In this document: in pieces, positions 26,517-35,585 of the stretch
How the letters are laid out: each line of letters starts with the position of its first letter
How positions within the stretch are numbered: the stretch's first letter is position 1
Assembly: GCF_014779555.2 (NCBI RefSeq)
Contig: NZ_CP094357.1
Coordinates: 310,001-374,000 of the forward strand
Source of the DNA: Lysobacter capsici
GTDB lineage: Bacteria; Pseudomonadota; Gammaproteobacteria; Xanthomonadales; Xanthomonadaceae
Reading direction: 5' to 3'
DNA length: 64,000 bases
Program-made: the position numbers and the translations under genes
The notes under the pieces: model-generated
What the model saw: only the letters and a program-made list of their open reading frames with translations
What the model was told of the DNA's origin: nothing
Database searches by the model: none

Positions 26517-27193
26517 CGCGGTCGCGGCTTGCGCCGCTCCTACAGGTAGGCCATGCAGCTTTGGCTTTGGCTTGAGCGTGAAGCCTTGCAGTTCATCCAG
26601 CGCTGCGAGGCTTGTAACTCGCGAGAACAACAGCACACCCGTAGGGCGGCGCACATGGATGTGCGCCGTGCGGCACCGGGACAGGATGTCCCGTGTGGCG
26701 CATGCCCGCGGAAGCTCCGCACGCGCGGGCCCTTGATTCAAAGAAAAGCGTTTTTCTTTGGTTACCTTTCTTTTGTCGCTTTTGACAAAAGAAAGTAACT
26801 CGGCCGCTTGCGGACGAAAGCCGTTGATCTTGCCTTTGGCTTCAAAAGCTCTAGAGCTTCAAAGCTTTGAAGCCTTAAAGCTGCAAGCAGGATCAAAAGC
26901 GTTCCGCCGCTGAAGCGGCGGGTCACTTTCTTTTGTCTAAAGCAACAAAAGAAAGGTAACCAAAGAAAAATGCTTTTTTGTGAATCAAGGGCCCGCAAGA
27001 TCGGAGCAGACGCGGGCATGCGCCACACGGGACATCCATGTCCCGGTGGCGCACGGCGTGCATCCTGCACGCACGCCCTTCGGGTGTGCTGTTGCTAACG
27101 CGAGTTACAAGCCTCGCAGCGCTCGAGGTGATGACTGAAACGAGGCCAAAGCTACATGGCCTACCTGTAGGAGCGGCGCGAGCCGCGACCGCG
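26517..27193. repeat. 0.68-kb imperfect palindrome (composite inverted repeat)
   Basis: The left arm (about 26517-26809) is found again, reversed, at about 26917-27193. Matching blocks in order are: a REP core GCCGCTCCTACAGGTAGGCC, AGGCTTGTAACTCGCG, AACAGCACACCC, GTCCCGTGTGGCGCATGCCC, GGGCCCTTGATT and TTTCTTTGGTTACCTTTCTT. Arms are roughly 280 bases with scattered mismatches around a 110-base centre that has its own small palindrome (CTTCAAAGCTTTGAAG). It holds no believable gene and occupies the whole gap between two genes. Confidence 0.85.
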
Positions 27194-27298
27194 GGACTAC
27201 GACAACCTTGAAACTTATTCGTATGCGTGCTCCAACGGCAACCCGTGGCGTGCCAACACCGGCCGCGATGCGGCCACATCGTTGTCTGCATCCGCGCA

Positions 27299-27329
27299 AA
27301 ACAAAACGGCCGCCCCGAAGGCGGCCGTT
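27299..27329 (-). terminator. Rho-independent terminator of the hem operon
   Basis: Read on the minus strand: stem AACGGCCGCC / GGCGGCCGTT with loop TTCGG, then TTGTTTTG. It lies 25 bases beyond the hemY stop. Confidence 0.85.
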
Positions 27330-27353
27330 CCGGCGGACAAGCGACGAATCGAC

Positions 27354-28604
27354 TCAACCGCGCAACCGCGGCATCCCGAATTCGTCGCGTTCCTCGATCA
27401 CCGCCTCATCGAACAACTTCTGGCGCAGATCGCGACCCGGCAGCTCGGTGATCGCTTCGCCGCGTCCGGCGCGCAGGGCGTTGACGTAGCTCAGGCGCGC
27501 GCGGTTTTCGTCGCCGACCTGGGCGAAGCCGTGGCCGAGTTCTTCCCAGGCTTCGCTGTTGGCGCCCTGGGCCAGGGCCCGGTGCAGATAGGCTTCGGCC
27601 TGCGGCCACTGGCCCTGCGCGCGGGCGATGCGGGCCAGGCTGACCAGCAGGCCGGGACTGCCGGGGTGCGCCTGCAGCCAGCGTTCGGCGTTGGCGCGGC
27701 GCGCGTCGAGGCGGCCGATCGGCAGGCGGCCGTAGAGCGCGGCCAGCGATTCGTCCCAACGCGTGTCGAGCGCCTGTTCCAGACTCTTGGCGGCGGCTTC
27801 CTCCCAACGCAGCGCGGCGGCGCGTTCGGCGTAGGCGGCGACCGCGGCGGGGTCGGTCTTGAGCGGCTTGGGCAGGGTTTCCCAATGATCGGCGAGCACG
27901 TTCGCGTCGGCGGCTTCGCGCAGCGCGGCTTCGGCCCAGGCGGCTTCGTGCTGGCTCAGGCGTTCGGCCGGCCAGACGTTGTGTTGGCGCAAGGCGCCGA
28001 GCAGACCGTAGGCCTCGCCGGCACGGCCGAGCGCGGCCAGCGCCTGCGCGCGCAGGGCCAGGCCACGCGGCGGCAGCGGCTGCGCGGTCGGCATGTCGAG
28101 CGCGGCCAGCGCGTCGCCGGGACGGTCTTCGGCCAGCGCCAGGTCGGCGGCGGCGAGGGCGCGCGCGACCGGATGGTCGGCGGCCAGGGCATCGAGGTAT
28201 TGCACCTTCGCGGCGGCATCGCCGCGCGCGGCGGCGGCACGCGCGGCGGCGACGCCGGCGATCGCGGCCACGTCGCGGTTGCGCGCGGCCTGCGCCAGCG
28301 ACTTCTCGGCGCGGGTCCAATGGCCCTGATGCAAGGCGTCGAGGCCATCGATCAGACGCGCGCGCGCCTGCTTCTTGCGATGCCGGCGCACCGCGGTGAA
28401 CGGCAGACTGAGCACCTTCCACACCAGCCACAGCGCCAGCAGTCCGCCGATCAGCATCAGCAGCGCCTTGGGCACGTTGGTGAAATAGTTCATGCCGCCG
28501 TAGGTGACGACGACCTTGCCCGGATCCTGCACCAGCAGTTGCGCGGCCAACGCGCCGACCAGCGCGAGCACGATCCAGAACAGCAGATTGCGGAACAGAT
28601 TCAT
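27354..28604 (-). CDS. hemY: HemY, TPR protein of the heme pathway
   Basis: A 416-residue inner-membrane protein with two N-terminal membrane spans (LLFWIVLALVGALAAQLLV and ALLMLIGGLLALWLVWKVLS), the HemY_N region (PGKVVVTYGGMN), and a long TPR-like helical part. It is the proteobacterial HemY, not the Gram-positive protoporphyrinogen oxidase of that name; a scaffold role in heme synthesis is proposed for the family. ATG 28604 has AAGGAGC upstream. It is the last gene of hemD-hemX-hemY. Confidence 0.88.
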   Translation of the reverse strand: MNLFRNLLFWIVLALVGALAAQLLVQDPGKVVVTYGGMNYFTNVPKALLMLIGGLLALWLVWKVLSLPFTAVRRHRKKQARARLIDGLDALHQGHWTRAEKSLAQAARNRDVAAIAGVAAARAAAARGDAAAKVQYLDALAADHPVARALAAADLALAEDRPGDALAALDMPTAQPLPPRGLALRAQALAALGRAGEAYGLLGALRQHNVWPAERLSQHEAAWAEAALREAADANVLADHWETLPKPLKTDPAAVAAYAERAAALRWEEAAAKSLEQALDTRWDESLAALYGRLPIGRLDARRANAERWLQAHPGSPGLLVSLARIARAQGQWPQAEAYLHRALAQGANSEAWEELGHGFAQVGDENRARLSYVNALRAGRGEAITELPGRDLRQKLFDEAVIEERDEFGMPRLRG

Positions 28605-28698
28605 TGCGGTGGCTCCTTGCTCTGACTCGCGCGCCGGGAATCGCCCGGGCGCGCGCGTTGATGCATATGCGACGACGCTGGCGTGCGGTGCGGCCGGA

Positions 28699-29697
28699 TC
28701 AGTGGGCCGTACGCAACTGGCGCAATTGCTGCAGTGTGGTGCCCAGGGTAGGAACCGAGAGTGAAAGCGGCAGCGCGGCGATTTCGCGCAACTGCGCAAG
28801 CTGCCGCTGCTGCACGGGCGAGGCGGCCGACAGGCGCTGCACCCAATACTCCGCGCGGCTCAGCGCGGTGCGCAAACCCGGCGCGTCGCGGCGTTCGGCG
28901 GCGGCGCGGGCCAGCGAGATTTCCAGTTGCAGGCCGGCCAGCGCGGCGGCGCGGTCGGTCGGGTGCGCGGCCACGGTGCGGTCGACCGGCTGGCTTTCGA
29001 TCAAGGTGCCGAACGCGCGCTGCCACCACGGCGCCAGCACCGGCGCGGCGGCGCTGGCGGTGTCGGGCGGCAGGCTCAGGCCCTGGGCGAGCGCGTCGAG
29101 CTTGGCCATGGCCTGCACCCGCGGTTCGATCCCCAGTTCCTTGAGCGCGGCGGTTTCCTGCAGCAGGGTCTGGCGCAGGCTCAGGTAGGCCGGGTCGTCG
29201 ATGCCGTCGAGCACGCCGCCGGCCAGGGCGTAGGCGCGGCGCGCGCCTTCCAGGTCGCCGGCGATCAGCAGGCGCTGCTGGCCCAGGCTCAGCAGCAGCT
29301 CGGTTTCGTCCAGGCGCATCGCCTGGGCGCCGTGGCGGTCCGGGTCGGCGAGCTTGGACACGCTGTCCTCGATCAGCGCGGCGCGCTGGCCGATCCCGTG
29401 CAGTTCATCGCGCAGCACGCGGTTGGTGCTGTCGGCCTGGACGATGCGGCGGTTCTGCGCGTCCTGATTGGTGCGCAAGGTGCTCAGGCGCTGGTCCAGC
29501 GCGTCCAGGCGCTGGTCGGCATCGGCTTCGGCGGCGAGTTCGCGCGCCTGCCGGTGCTGCCATTCGCGCCAGCCGTACCAACCGCCGCCGCCGAGGATCA
29601 GCAGCACGATCAGCAGCCACAGCCAGCCATTGGAGCCACGCCGCGGCGGCGCGGAAGCGGAGGGAGTCGAGGACACGGTATCGAGGGGGACGTTCAT
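28699..29697 (-). CDS. hemX: HemX, inner-membrane uroporphyrin-III C-methyltransferase-like protein
   Basis: A 332-residue protein with a short cytosolic N-terminus, one membrane span (GWLWLLIVLLILGGGGWYGW), then a coiled coil (EADADQRLDALDQRLSTLRT) and a periplasmic helical domain with LDETELLLSLGQQRLLIAGD. Often annotated as a methyltransferase by name only; it has no methyltransferase motifs. Lies between hemD and hemY. Confidence 0.87.
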   Translation of the reverse strand: MNVPLDTVSSTPSASAPPRRGSNGWLWLLIVLLILGGGGWYGWREWQHRQARELAAEADADQRLDALDQRLSTLRTNQDAQNRRIVQADSTNRVLRDELHGIGQRAALIEDSVSKLADPDRHGAQAMRLDETELLLSLGQQRLLIAGDLEGARRAYALAGGVLDGIDDPAYLSLRQTLLQETAALKELGIEPRVQAMAKLDALAQGLSLPPDTASAAAPVLAPWWQRAFGTLIESQPVDRTVAAHPTDRAAALAGLQLEISLARAAAERRDAPGLRTALSRAEYWVQRLSAASPVQQRQLAQLREIAALPLSLSVPTLGTTLQQLRQLRTAH

Positions 29698-29832
29698 GAC
29701 CCGGCCATGCTACCGGATGAGCGCATCAAGACCGCCTTGACGGCGCAAATGGCCGGCGGCTGGCGGGGCCGCCGATGGTGCGGCCGGCCGGGTCGGCGCC
29801 GGCGCTCATCGCCCGTGCGCGGGCGCGCGACC

Positions 29833-30684
29833 TCAATCGTCCTCGGACGACGCCCGCGGCTCCGGTTCGGTGAGCGTCGCCCCGGGCAGCAGCGCCAGCG
29901 CGGCCGGATCGAGCAGGTCCTCCGGCCGCGGTCCGGCCGCCACCGCGACCTCGGCGAAGCCCAGGCTCCGCGCCAGATCGGCCAGACGTTCGCTGGCCGC
30001 GCTGACGTTTACGCCGCGCAGCCGCGCCGCCGCGGCGTCGGGCAATTGCGCGAGCACCTGTTGCAAGGCCTCGCCGCTGGACAAGGCGAGCACGGCCGGC
30101 GCATCGAGTCCGATCACCTGCGCGATCGCGAAGCGCGACAAGATCGATGGCTCGCGTCGATAAATGTCGGCGCGCAACACGCGCGCGCCGCGTGCCTCGA
30201 ACGCGGGCGCGAGCACGCCGCGTCCGCCCGGCGCTGTGATCAAGCCGACGCTGCTGCCGTGCAGTCGCTGCAACGACGGCAGATCGAGCAGACCTTCGCT
30301 GGTCATGCGTTCGGGCGATGCGACCTCATCGATGCCGATGTCGCGCAATCGCGCCGCGGTGCTTGCGCCGACCGCATACCAATGCTGATCCATGCGCCGC
30401 AGTGTGGAGCGCATCGACGGCGCATCGCTGCGCTGATCGGCCGCATGCAGATCGTGCAGCGCATGCGCTGCATTCGGGCTGGTGACGACGATATGCGTAG
30501 CGTCCAGTGCATCCGCCAGCGCGCGTCGCGCCGTAGCGTTGTTATGCGTATGCACCGACCAAGGTGACAGTTCGATCAATGCGCCGCCGTATCGTTTTGC
30601 TATCGCGCGCAATGCTTCATGCTCGTCGCTTGGGCGCAACGAGATCACGTACCATCGCGGCGGTTGTCGCGGCGTGCGGCTCAT
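29833..30684 (-). CDS. hemD: Uroporphyrinogen-III synthase
   Basis: A 283-residue enzyme that closes and rearranges hydroxymethylbilane to uroporphyrinogen III. Family features include VISLRPSDEHEALRAI at the start, HIVVTSPNAAHAL, WYAVGASTAARLRDIG, RMTSEGLLDLPSL, ADIYRREP and ALSSGEALQQVL. ATG 30684 is chosen because the fold begins at RWYVISLRP; the frame is open to 30789. hemC is not beside it in this window. It heads the hemD-hemX-hemY unit, divergent from the thioesterase. Confidence 0.87.
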   Translation of the reverse strand: MSRTPRQPPRWYVISLRPSDEHEALRAIAKRYGGALIELSPWSVHTHNNATARRALADALDATHIVVTSPNAAHALHDLHAADQRSDAPSMRSTLRRMDQHWYAVGASTAARLRDIGIDEVASPERMTSEGLLDLPSLQRLHGSSVGLITAPGGRGVLAPAFEARGARVLRADIYRREPSILSRFAIAQVIGLDAPAVLALSSGEALQQVLAQLPDAAAARLRGVNVSAASERLADLARSLGFAEVAVAAGPRPEDLLDPAALALLPGATLTEPEPRASSEDD

Positions 30685-30862
30685 GCGATCAGCTTCGCAC
30701 AGTGTCCGCATCGCGTGCAGTCGCGAACGGTCGCGGGCCGTCGCGATCGCGCGCGTCGACGCATCGCGCACAACGCGATGGGTTGCCATGAAGTCGTCAT
30801 GTGTCCGCTCCAGGTTGCCGCTTTCATTCCGCCTTGTCCTTCCCCCAACGTAGCCAGTCCCG

Positions 30863-31321
30863 ATGCCCTTAGATGCCGCTCAGCAACGTCTGCACCAGCA
30901 CTACCAGTCCATGCCGCCGGTCGCGGCCATGCAGGTTTCCATCGCCGGCTACGACGGCGCGCGCCTGCGGCTGCATGCGCCGCTGGCGCATCACGTCAAC
31001 GACAAGGGCTGCGCCTTCGGCGGCAGTCTGGCGTCGATGATGACCCTGGCCTCGTGGGGGCTGGTGTCGCTGGGGCTGGAACGCGCCGGGCTGCAGGCCG
31101 AGGTGTTCGTCGCCGACAGCCAGATCCGTTACCTCGCGCCGCTGTTCGCCGATCTGGAAGTGCATGCCGAGCTGGCGCCGGAGGCCGACTGGAACAGCTT
31201 CCTGGCCACCCTGCGCGAACGCCGCCGCGCCCGCACCTCGCTGGTCGCGCGCGCGCTGTTGCCCGAGGGCGGCATCGCGACCGAGTTCACCGCGCGCTAC
31301 GTGGCCATCGCTAAGCCCTGA
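30863..31321 (+). CDS. YiiD-C-type thioesterase
   Basis: A 152-residue hot-dog-fold protein. HHVNDKGCAFGGSLASMMTLASW is the typical helix and active-site region of the YiiD C-terminal thioesterase family, and VADSQIRYLAPLFADLEVHA is the strand region. Probably hydrolyses an acyl-CoA or acyl-ACP. A small lipoprotein follows 48 bases later in the same direction. Confidence 0.75.
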   Translation: MPLDAAQQRLHQHYQSMPPVAAMQVSIAGYDGARLRLHAPLAHHVNDKGCAFGGSLASMMTLASWGLVSLGLERAGLQAEVFVADSQIRYLAPLFADLEVHAELAPEADWNSFLATLRERRRARTSLVARALLPEGGIATEFTARYVAIAKP

Positions 31322-31369
31322 CGGCGCAGGTAGGATGCACGCCGAACGTCCCATCCGCCGGAGTCCGCG

Positions 31370-31792
31370 ATGCGCCTGCTGAAATTCGTGCTGCTGTCCT
31401 GCCTGTTCGCTTTCGCGCTGACCGCCTGCCAGACCACCGGCACCCAGAACAACAAGCTCAGCGAGATGCAGTACAACTACTCGGCGGCGATCCGCTGGGG
31501 CGATTTCGAGGGCGCGGTCAATCTGATGAAGCCCGAGCTGCGCGCCAAGATGGCGCCGACGCCGCTGCAGCTGGAGCGCTACAAGCAGATCCAGGTCTCC
31601 GGTTACGCCGACGTCGGCAGCAGCGCGGACAAGGAAAAGGGCACCGCGGTGCGCCTGGTCAACATCGGCGTGATCAACCGCCACACCCTGGCCGAGCGCA
31701 ACGTGCGCTACACCGAGGCCTGGGAATGGGACCCGGAAATCAAGACCTGGTGGCTGATCAGCGGCCTGCCGGATTTCTGGGAAGGGCAGTAA
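31370..31792 (+). CDS. Small lipoprotein
   Basis: A 140-residue protein with lipobox ALTAC (Cys20). The mature part (NKLSEMQYNYSAAIRWGDFE, TEAWEWDPEIKTWWLISGLP) has the look of a small cone-shaped NTF2-like domain. Probably an outer-membrane or periplasmic lipoprotein of unknown role, conserved in xanthomonads as far as I can recall. Confidence 0.7.
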   Translation: MRLLKFVLLSCLFAFALTACQTTGTQNNKLSEMQYNYSAAIRWGDFEGAVNLMKPELRAKMAPTPLQLERYKQIQVSGYADVGSSADKEKGTAVRLVNIGVINRHTLAERNVRYTEAWEWDPEIKTWWLISGLPDFWEGQ

Positions 31793-31821
31793 GCCCCAGG
31801 TTTCTTCTGCATCGCCCGAAT

Positions 31822-31921
31822 CCTTCTCCCGCTCGCGGGAGAAGGTGCCCGACAGGGCGGATGAGGGCACGCGGCTTGTTGGCCCCTCACCCCAACCCCT
31901 CTCCCGCACGCGGGAGAGGGG
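31822..31921. repeat. Intergenic palindromic element, second copy
   Basis: Same architecture as 18651-18767: hairpins CTCCCGCTCGCGGGAG and CTCCCGCACGCGGGAG flanking GGGCGGATGAGGGC. Family of interspersed repeats; it may stop or stabilise the lipoprotein transcript. Confidence 0.8.
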
Positions 31922-32080
31922 CTAAGCAATACCCGCGTTGGTTGCAGTGCGCCGCGTCGGCCACCGACCATCGCGCCCAGCCCCGTTTTGCTTGCCGGCC
32001 CGCCCTGGGCGACAATCGCCGCCCCGCGAGGGCCGTGCCGGCCTCCGCCCCGATTCGCCCCGTGCGTGAGTCCGCCTTCC

Positions 32081-32518
32081 GTGAGCTTTGATGAACTGCT
32101 GGCATTCGCCGGCCGCCACATGTACCTGTCGCTGGGCTTCGTCGGTCTGACCGTCGCCATCGTCTACACCGAGATCGCGCGCCTGTTCCGCGGCTACAAG
32201 GCCCTGCGCCCGGCCGAGCTGACCGCGCTGATCAACCGCGACAACGCCCTGGTGATCGACCTGTCGGCGAGCGGCGAGTTCGAAAAAGGCCATATCGCCG
32301 GCAGCCGCTCGGTCCAGGTCAGCCAGTTCGACCCGGAAAGCAAGCTGCTGGCCAACGCCAAGGCGCTGCCGGTGGTCGCGGTGTGCCGCACCGGCCAGGC
32401 CTCGGCCGACGCGGCCAAGCGGCTCAAGAAGGCCGGTTTCGAACAGGTCTATTGGCTCGACGGCGGCGTCCAGGCCTGGCAGCAGGCCGATCTGCCGCTG
32501 ATCAAGGGCCGCGGCTGA
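32081..32518 (+). CDS. yibN: Membrane-anchored rhodanese-like protein YibN
   Basis: A 145-residue protein with one N-terminal membrane span (YLSLGFVGLTVAIVYTEIA) and a rhodanese domain. VIDLSASGEFEKGHIAGSRS is the CH2-like motif and VCRTGQAS holds the active-site Cys. GTG 32081 is preferred over the long upstream frame because the YibN family starts with this membrane segment. The order yibN-secB-gpsA matches enterobacteria, except that grxC is missing between yibN and secB here. Confidence 0.85.
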   Translation: MSFDELLAFAGRHMYLSLGFVGLTVAIVYTEIARLFRGYKALRPAELTALINRDNALVIDLSASGEFEKGHIAGSRSVQVSQFDPESKLLANAKALPVVAVCRTGQASADAAKRLKKAGFEQVYWLDGGVQAWQQADLPLIKGRG

Positions 32519-32778
32519 ACCGGGCCGCCATAACGAGTCGGTCGTCGCGCAAACCGGCCGCGTGTCGCGAATACGCCACGCGCCGCGCCCACACTGCCTC
32601 AATCCGTGAGCGATTGCCGCCCGTGCCCTTGATTGGCGCCGGGCCCGCCTCAATTCACTCGATTCGTCGTCGATGACGGGCCGCAGGGGCGAACCCGGCC
32701 GGGCGTTTGGTCCCGGTCCGCGCGAGCGGGCATAATCGACCTCTTTTCCGATTTCAATTCCGCTGGGGGAGTCACCCG

Positions 32779-33291
32779 ATGTCCGAAGAAAACGTCAACG
32801 GCGCAGTAGCGCCGGCCGAAGCCGCAACCGGCCCCGCGTTCACCGTCGAGAAGATCTACGTCAAGGACGTGTCCTTCGAGGTGCCCAATGCCCCGGCGGT
32901 GTTCGCCGAGACCGCGCAGCCGCAGCTGCAGCTGAACCTGTCGCAGAACGTCCAGCGCGTCGGCGAGAACGCCTATGAAGTCGTGCTCGGCGTGACCCTG
33001 ACCTGCACCGCCAACGACAAGTCGATGTACCTGGCCGAAGTGAAGCAGGCCGGCGTGTTCGGCCTGGTCGGCTTCGACGCCCAGACCCTGGACGCGATGC
33101 TCGGCACCCACTGCCCGAACGTGCTGTACCCGTACGCGCGCCAGCTGGTCAGCGACCTGATCCAGGCCGGCGGCTTCCCGCCGTTCTTCCTGCAGCCGAT
33201 CAACTTCGACGCGCTGTACGCCGAAGGCATGCGCCAGCGCGCCCAGGGCGGCGACAACCTCGCCGACGCGGAAACCGCCGGCAACGCCTGA
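32779..33291 (+). CDS. secB: Protein-export chaperone SecB
   Basis: A 170-residue acidic tetrameric chaperone that holds preproteins unfolded and hands them to SecA. Clear family blocks: [79 protein letters not shown]. The ATG at 32779 begins MSEENVNG. It is followed after 31 bases by gpsA. Confidence 0.96.
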   Translation: MSEENVNGAVAPAEAATGPAFTVEKIYVKDVSFEVPNAPAVFAETAQPQLQLNLSQNVQRVGENAYEVVLGVTLTCTANDKSMYLAEVKQAGVFGLVGFDAQTLDAMLGTHCPNVLYPYARQLVSDLIQAGGFPPFFLQPINFDALYAEGMRQRAQGGDNLADAETAGNA

Positions 33292-33322
33292 GTCCGATCA
33301 CTTTCAGGGCCCGCCCGCGCGC

Positions 33323-34369
33323 ATGAATTCACCCGCCTCGGCCACCACGGCTCCGAAACCGCGCATCGCGGTGCTCGGCGCCGGCTCCTGGGGCACCGCG
33401 CTCGCGGCCCTGATCGCCCGTCACGGTCATCCGACCGTGCTGTGGGGCCGCGACGCCGACGGCGCCGCGGCCATCGACACGCTTCACGAAAACCCGCGTT
33501 ACCTGCCGGGCATCGCCCTGCCCGAATCCTTGCGCGCGACCACCGATCTGGCGGCCGCGCTCAAGGACGCCGACCTGGTGCTGGTGGTCGTGCCCTCGCA
33601 CGCCTTCGCCGAAACCCTGCGCCAGCTGGCGCCGCACCGGCCGCCGCACGCCGGCGTGGCCTGGGCGACCAAGGGCTTCGAACCCGGCAGCGGCCGCTTT
33701 CTGCATGAAGTCGCCGGCGAAGTGCTCGGCGCGGACGTGCCGCTGGCGGTGGTCACCGGCCCCTCGTTCGCCAAGGAAGTCGCGCAGGGCCTGCCGACCG
33801 CGCTGACCGTGCATTCCGACGACGCGGCGTTCGCCCAGTCGGTGGCCGATGCGCTGCACGGTCCGGCGTTTCGCGCCTACACCGGCGACGACATGCTCGG
33901 CGCCGAGCTCGGCGGCGCGATGAAGAACGTGCTCGCGGTCGCCACCGGCGTCGCCGACGGCATGCAGCTCGGCCTCAACGCGCGCGCCGGCCTGATCACC
34001 CGCGGTCTCAACGAAATGCTGCGCCTGAACCAGGCGATCGGCGGCCAGCCCGAGACCCTGATGGGCCTGGCCGGTCTCGGCGATCTGGTCCTGACCTGCA
34101 CCGGCGATCTGTCGCGCAACCGCCGCCTGGGCCTGGCCCTCGGCCGCGGCCAGTCGATCGAAGACGCGGTGCGCGAGATCGGCCAGGTGGTCGAATCGGT
34201 GCAGACCGCCGACGAAGTCATGCGCCAGGCCGAACGTCACGGCATCGAATTGCCGATCTCCAACGCGGTGCGCGCGGTGCTGCACGGCGAAATCACCCCG
34301 GCCGACGGCTTGCGCAAGCTGCTGTCGCGCGAACAGAAGCCCGAGTACCCGACCGACCTGTTCGGTTGA
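33323..34369 (+). CDS. gpsA: Glycerol-3-phosphate dehydrogenase [NAD(P)+]
   Basis: A 348-residue cytosolic enzyme making sn-glycerol-3-phosphate for phospholipids. The NAD-binding motif [17 protein letters not shown] is at the N-terminus; [17 protein letters not shown] and [18 protein letters not shown] give the substrate site with catalytic Lys; [17 protein letters not shown] is the conserved C-terminal block. It follows secB, as in many gamma-proteobacteria. Confidence 0.96.
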   Translation: MNSPASATTAPKPRIAVLGAGSWGTALAALIARHGHPTVLWGRDADGAAAIDTLHENPRYLPGIALPESLRATTDLAAALKDADLVLVVVPSHAFAETLRQLAPHRPPHAGVAWATKGFEPGSGRFLHEVAGEVLGADVPLAVVTGPSFAKEVAQGLPTALTVHSDDAAFAQSVADALHGPAFRAYTGDDMLGAELGGAMKNVLAVATGVADGMQLGLNARAGLITRGLNEMLRLNQAIGGQPETLMGLAGLGDLVLTCTGDLSRNRRLGLALGRGQSIEDAVREIGQVVESVQTADEVMRQAERHGIELPISNAVRAVLHGEITPADGLRKLLSREQKPEYPTDLFG

Positions 34370-34536
34370 GCCGTCGCTTACGGCGTTGATGCGTCAGCGG
34401 GCTGACGCACGTCGGAACCATCGCTTTGATCGACAACGCGGCCATCGCCGCGTCGGGCTTGCGTGCGCGCGATGTCTCGATCGGTGACGCGCGCGGCGGC
34501 GACTCGATGCGATCGTCGGCCACGATTTCGCGACGC

Positions 34537-34567
34537 AAAAAAAGAGCCCGGCTTTTCAGCCGGGCTC
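34537..34567 (-). terminator. Rho-independent terminator of the Ax21-like gene
   Basis: On the minus strand: stem GAGCCCGGCT / AGCCGGGCTC with a four-base AT-rich loop, followed by seven T. Confidence 0.9.
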
Positions 34568-34639
34568 GATCGCGACGATTCAGGGGGAGAGAGAGAGAAG
34601 AATCGCGATTGGTGCGGAGTGCTGGTCGGTAGCGCTTTC

Positions 34640-35266
34640 TTAGAAGCTGAAGCGCGGCCCGACGAAGAACTCTTTTTCGCCGCCGTCGAGGAACTTGGCG
34701 TCGGCGGTGATGCCCCAGCTCTGGTTGAACTTCACCAAGGTGCCGACGCGACCGTAGAACTTGCCGTCGTAGCCCTTGTCGTAGTCCTGGTAACCGGCCA
34801 GTGCGTAGCCTTCCCAATTCGGGGTGAGGGTGCCGCGAACGCCGGCTTCGACGCTGCCGCCCTTGATCTTGTCGCTGATGCTCAGGCCGTTCACGTCGGC
34901 CTTGCTCTGCTGGTACGCGATGCGGGTCAGCAGGTCGACGCGCTTGGTCAGTTCGTGGTTGTAGCCCACGCCCAGGTTCCAGTTGTCGACATCGATGCTC
35001 GGGGTGCGGAACACGCCGTTGCCGACGAAGATGTTCTTCGCGTCGGTTTCCTGCTTGCTGTAACCGCCGAACACATGGAAGTTCGGAGCGAACGCGTAGG
35101 AGCCGTTGACGGCCCAGCCGTCGGAGTCGGCGAAGCTCGACTTGGCGTCGGTCTTGGCGTAACCGGCTTCGACGTAGTTGTAGGAAACGCCTTCGGCCGC
35201 CGAAGCGGCGAACGGAATGGCGGCGGCGAGGGTGAGGGCAAGCAATGCGCGCTTCATAAAGGTCAT
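34640..35266 (-). CDS. Ax21-family outer-membrane beta-barrel protein
   Basis: A 208-residue protein with a signal peptide (MKRALLALTLAAAIPFAASAA) and an eight-stranded-barrel pattern of alternating aromatic strands, ending in the outer-membrane signature GPRFSF. SYNYVEAGYAKTDAKSSFAD and FHVFGGYSKQETD resemble the Ax21 family of xanthomonads. ATG 35266 is selected because AAGAGG lies just ahead; the internal ATG 35257 gives the classic signal start. Clean terminator downstream, long AT-richer leader upstream: a well-expressed monocistronic gene. Confidence 0.8.
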   Translation of the reverse strand: MTFMKRALLALTLAAAIPFAASAAEGVSYNYVEAGYAKTDAKSSFADSDGWAVNGSYAFAPNFHVFGGYSKQETDAKNIFVGNGVFRTPSIDVDNWNLGVGYNHELTKRVDLLTRIAYQQSKADVNGLSISDKIKGGSVEAGVRGTLTPNWEGYALAGYQDYDKGYDGKFYGRVGTLVKFNQSWGITADAKFLDGGEKEFFVGPRFSF

Positions 35267-35585
35267 AGCCTCTTTATTGGTTTTATTCCGAATCTCGCGC
35301 CTCGCGAGAGGCATCCAATGGATTCGGTGTGCGCAGTATCGTCATCGCGCTTCAATCGAAGCTGAATTTTCCGGGGGTTTTTACAGGAACTAAACGTTCT
35401 GCTTACGGTACTTGGACATTTTCTAGCCCATTGGTCATGGATTTTTTCGAGTTTCGAAATCCATTTGCGCGGCATTCTTGCTCGCGGCTGAATATGCACA
35501 CGACACATTCGGCAAGGTCGGCGATGAAACCCGCGCCACGGCGCAAGCAGCGGATATCCGGCGCGCGCGAATGCGCGAATCATCG
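35267..35585. other. Divergent intergenic region between the Ax21-like gene and the oxygenase
   Basis: About 320 bases, AT-richer than surroundings, with a short palindrome (CTCGCGAGGCGCGAG region near 35297). It must hold the barrel-protein promoter on the minus strand. Frames through it on the plus strand are not convincing. Confidence 0.45.

Noticed and set aside
28699-29697. Uroporphyrin-III C-methyltransferase activity suggested by the usual HemX name
   Set aside because: The protein has a membrane span and coiled coil but no SAM-binding motifs; the enzymatic name is a legacy label.
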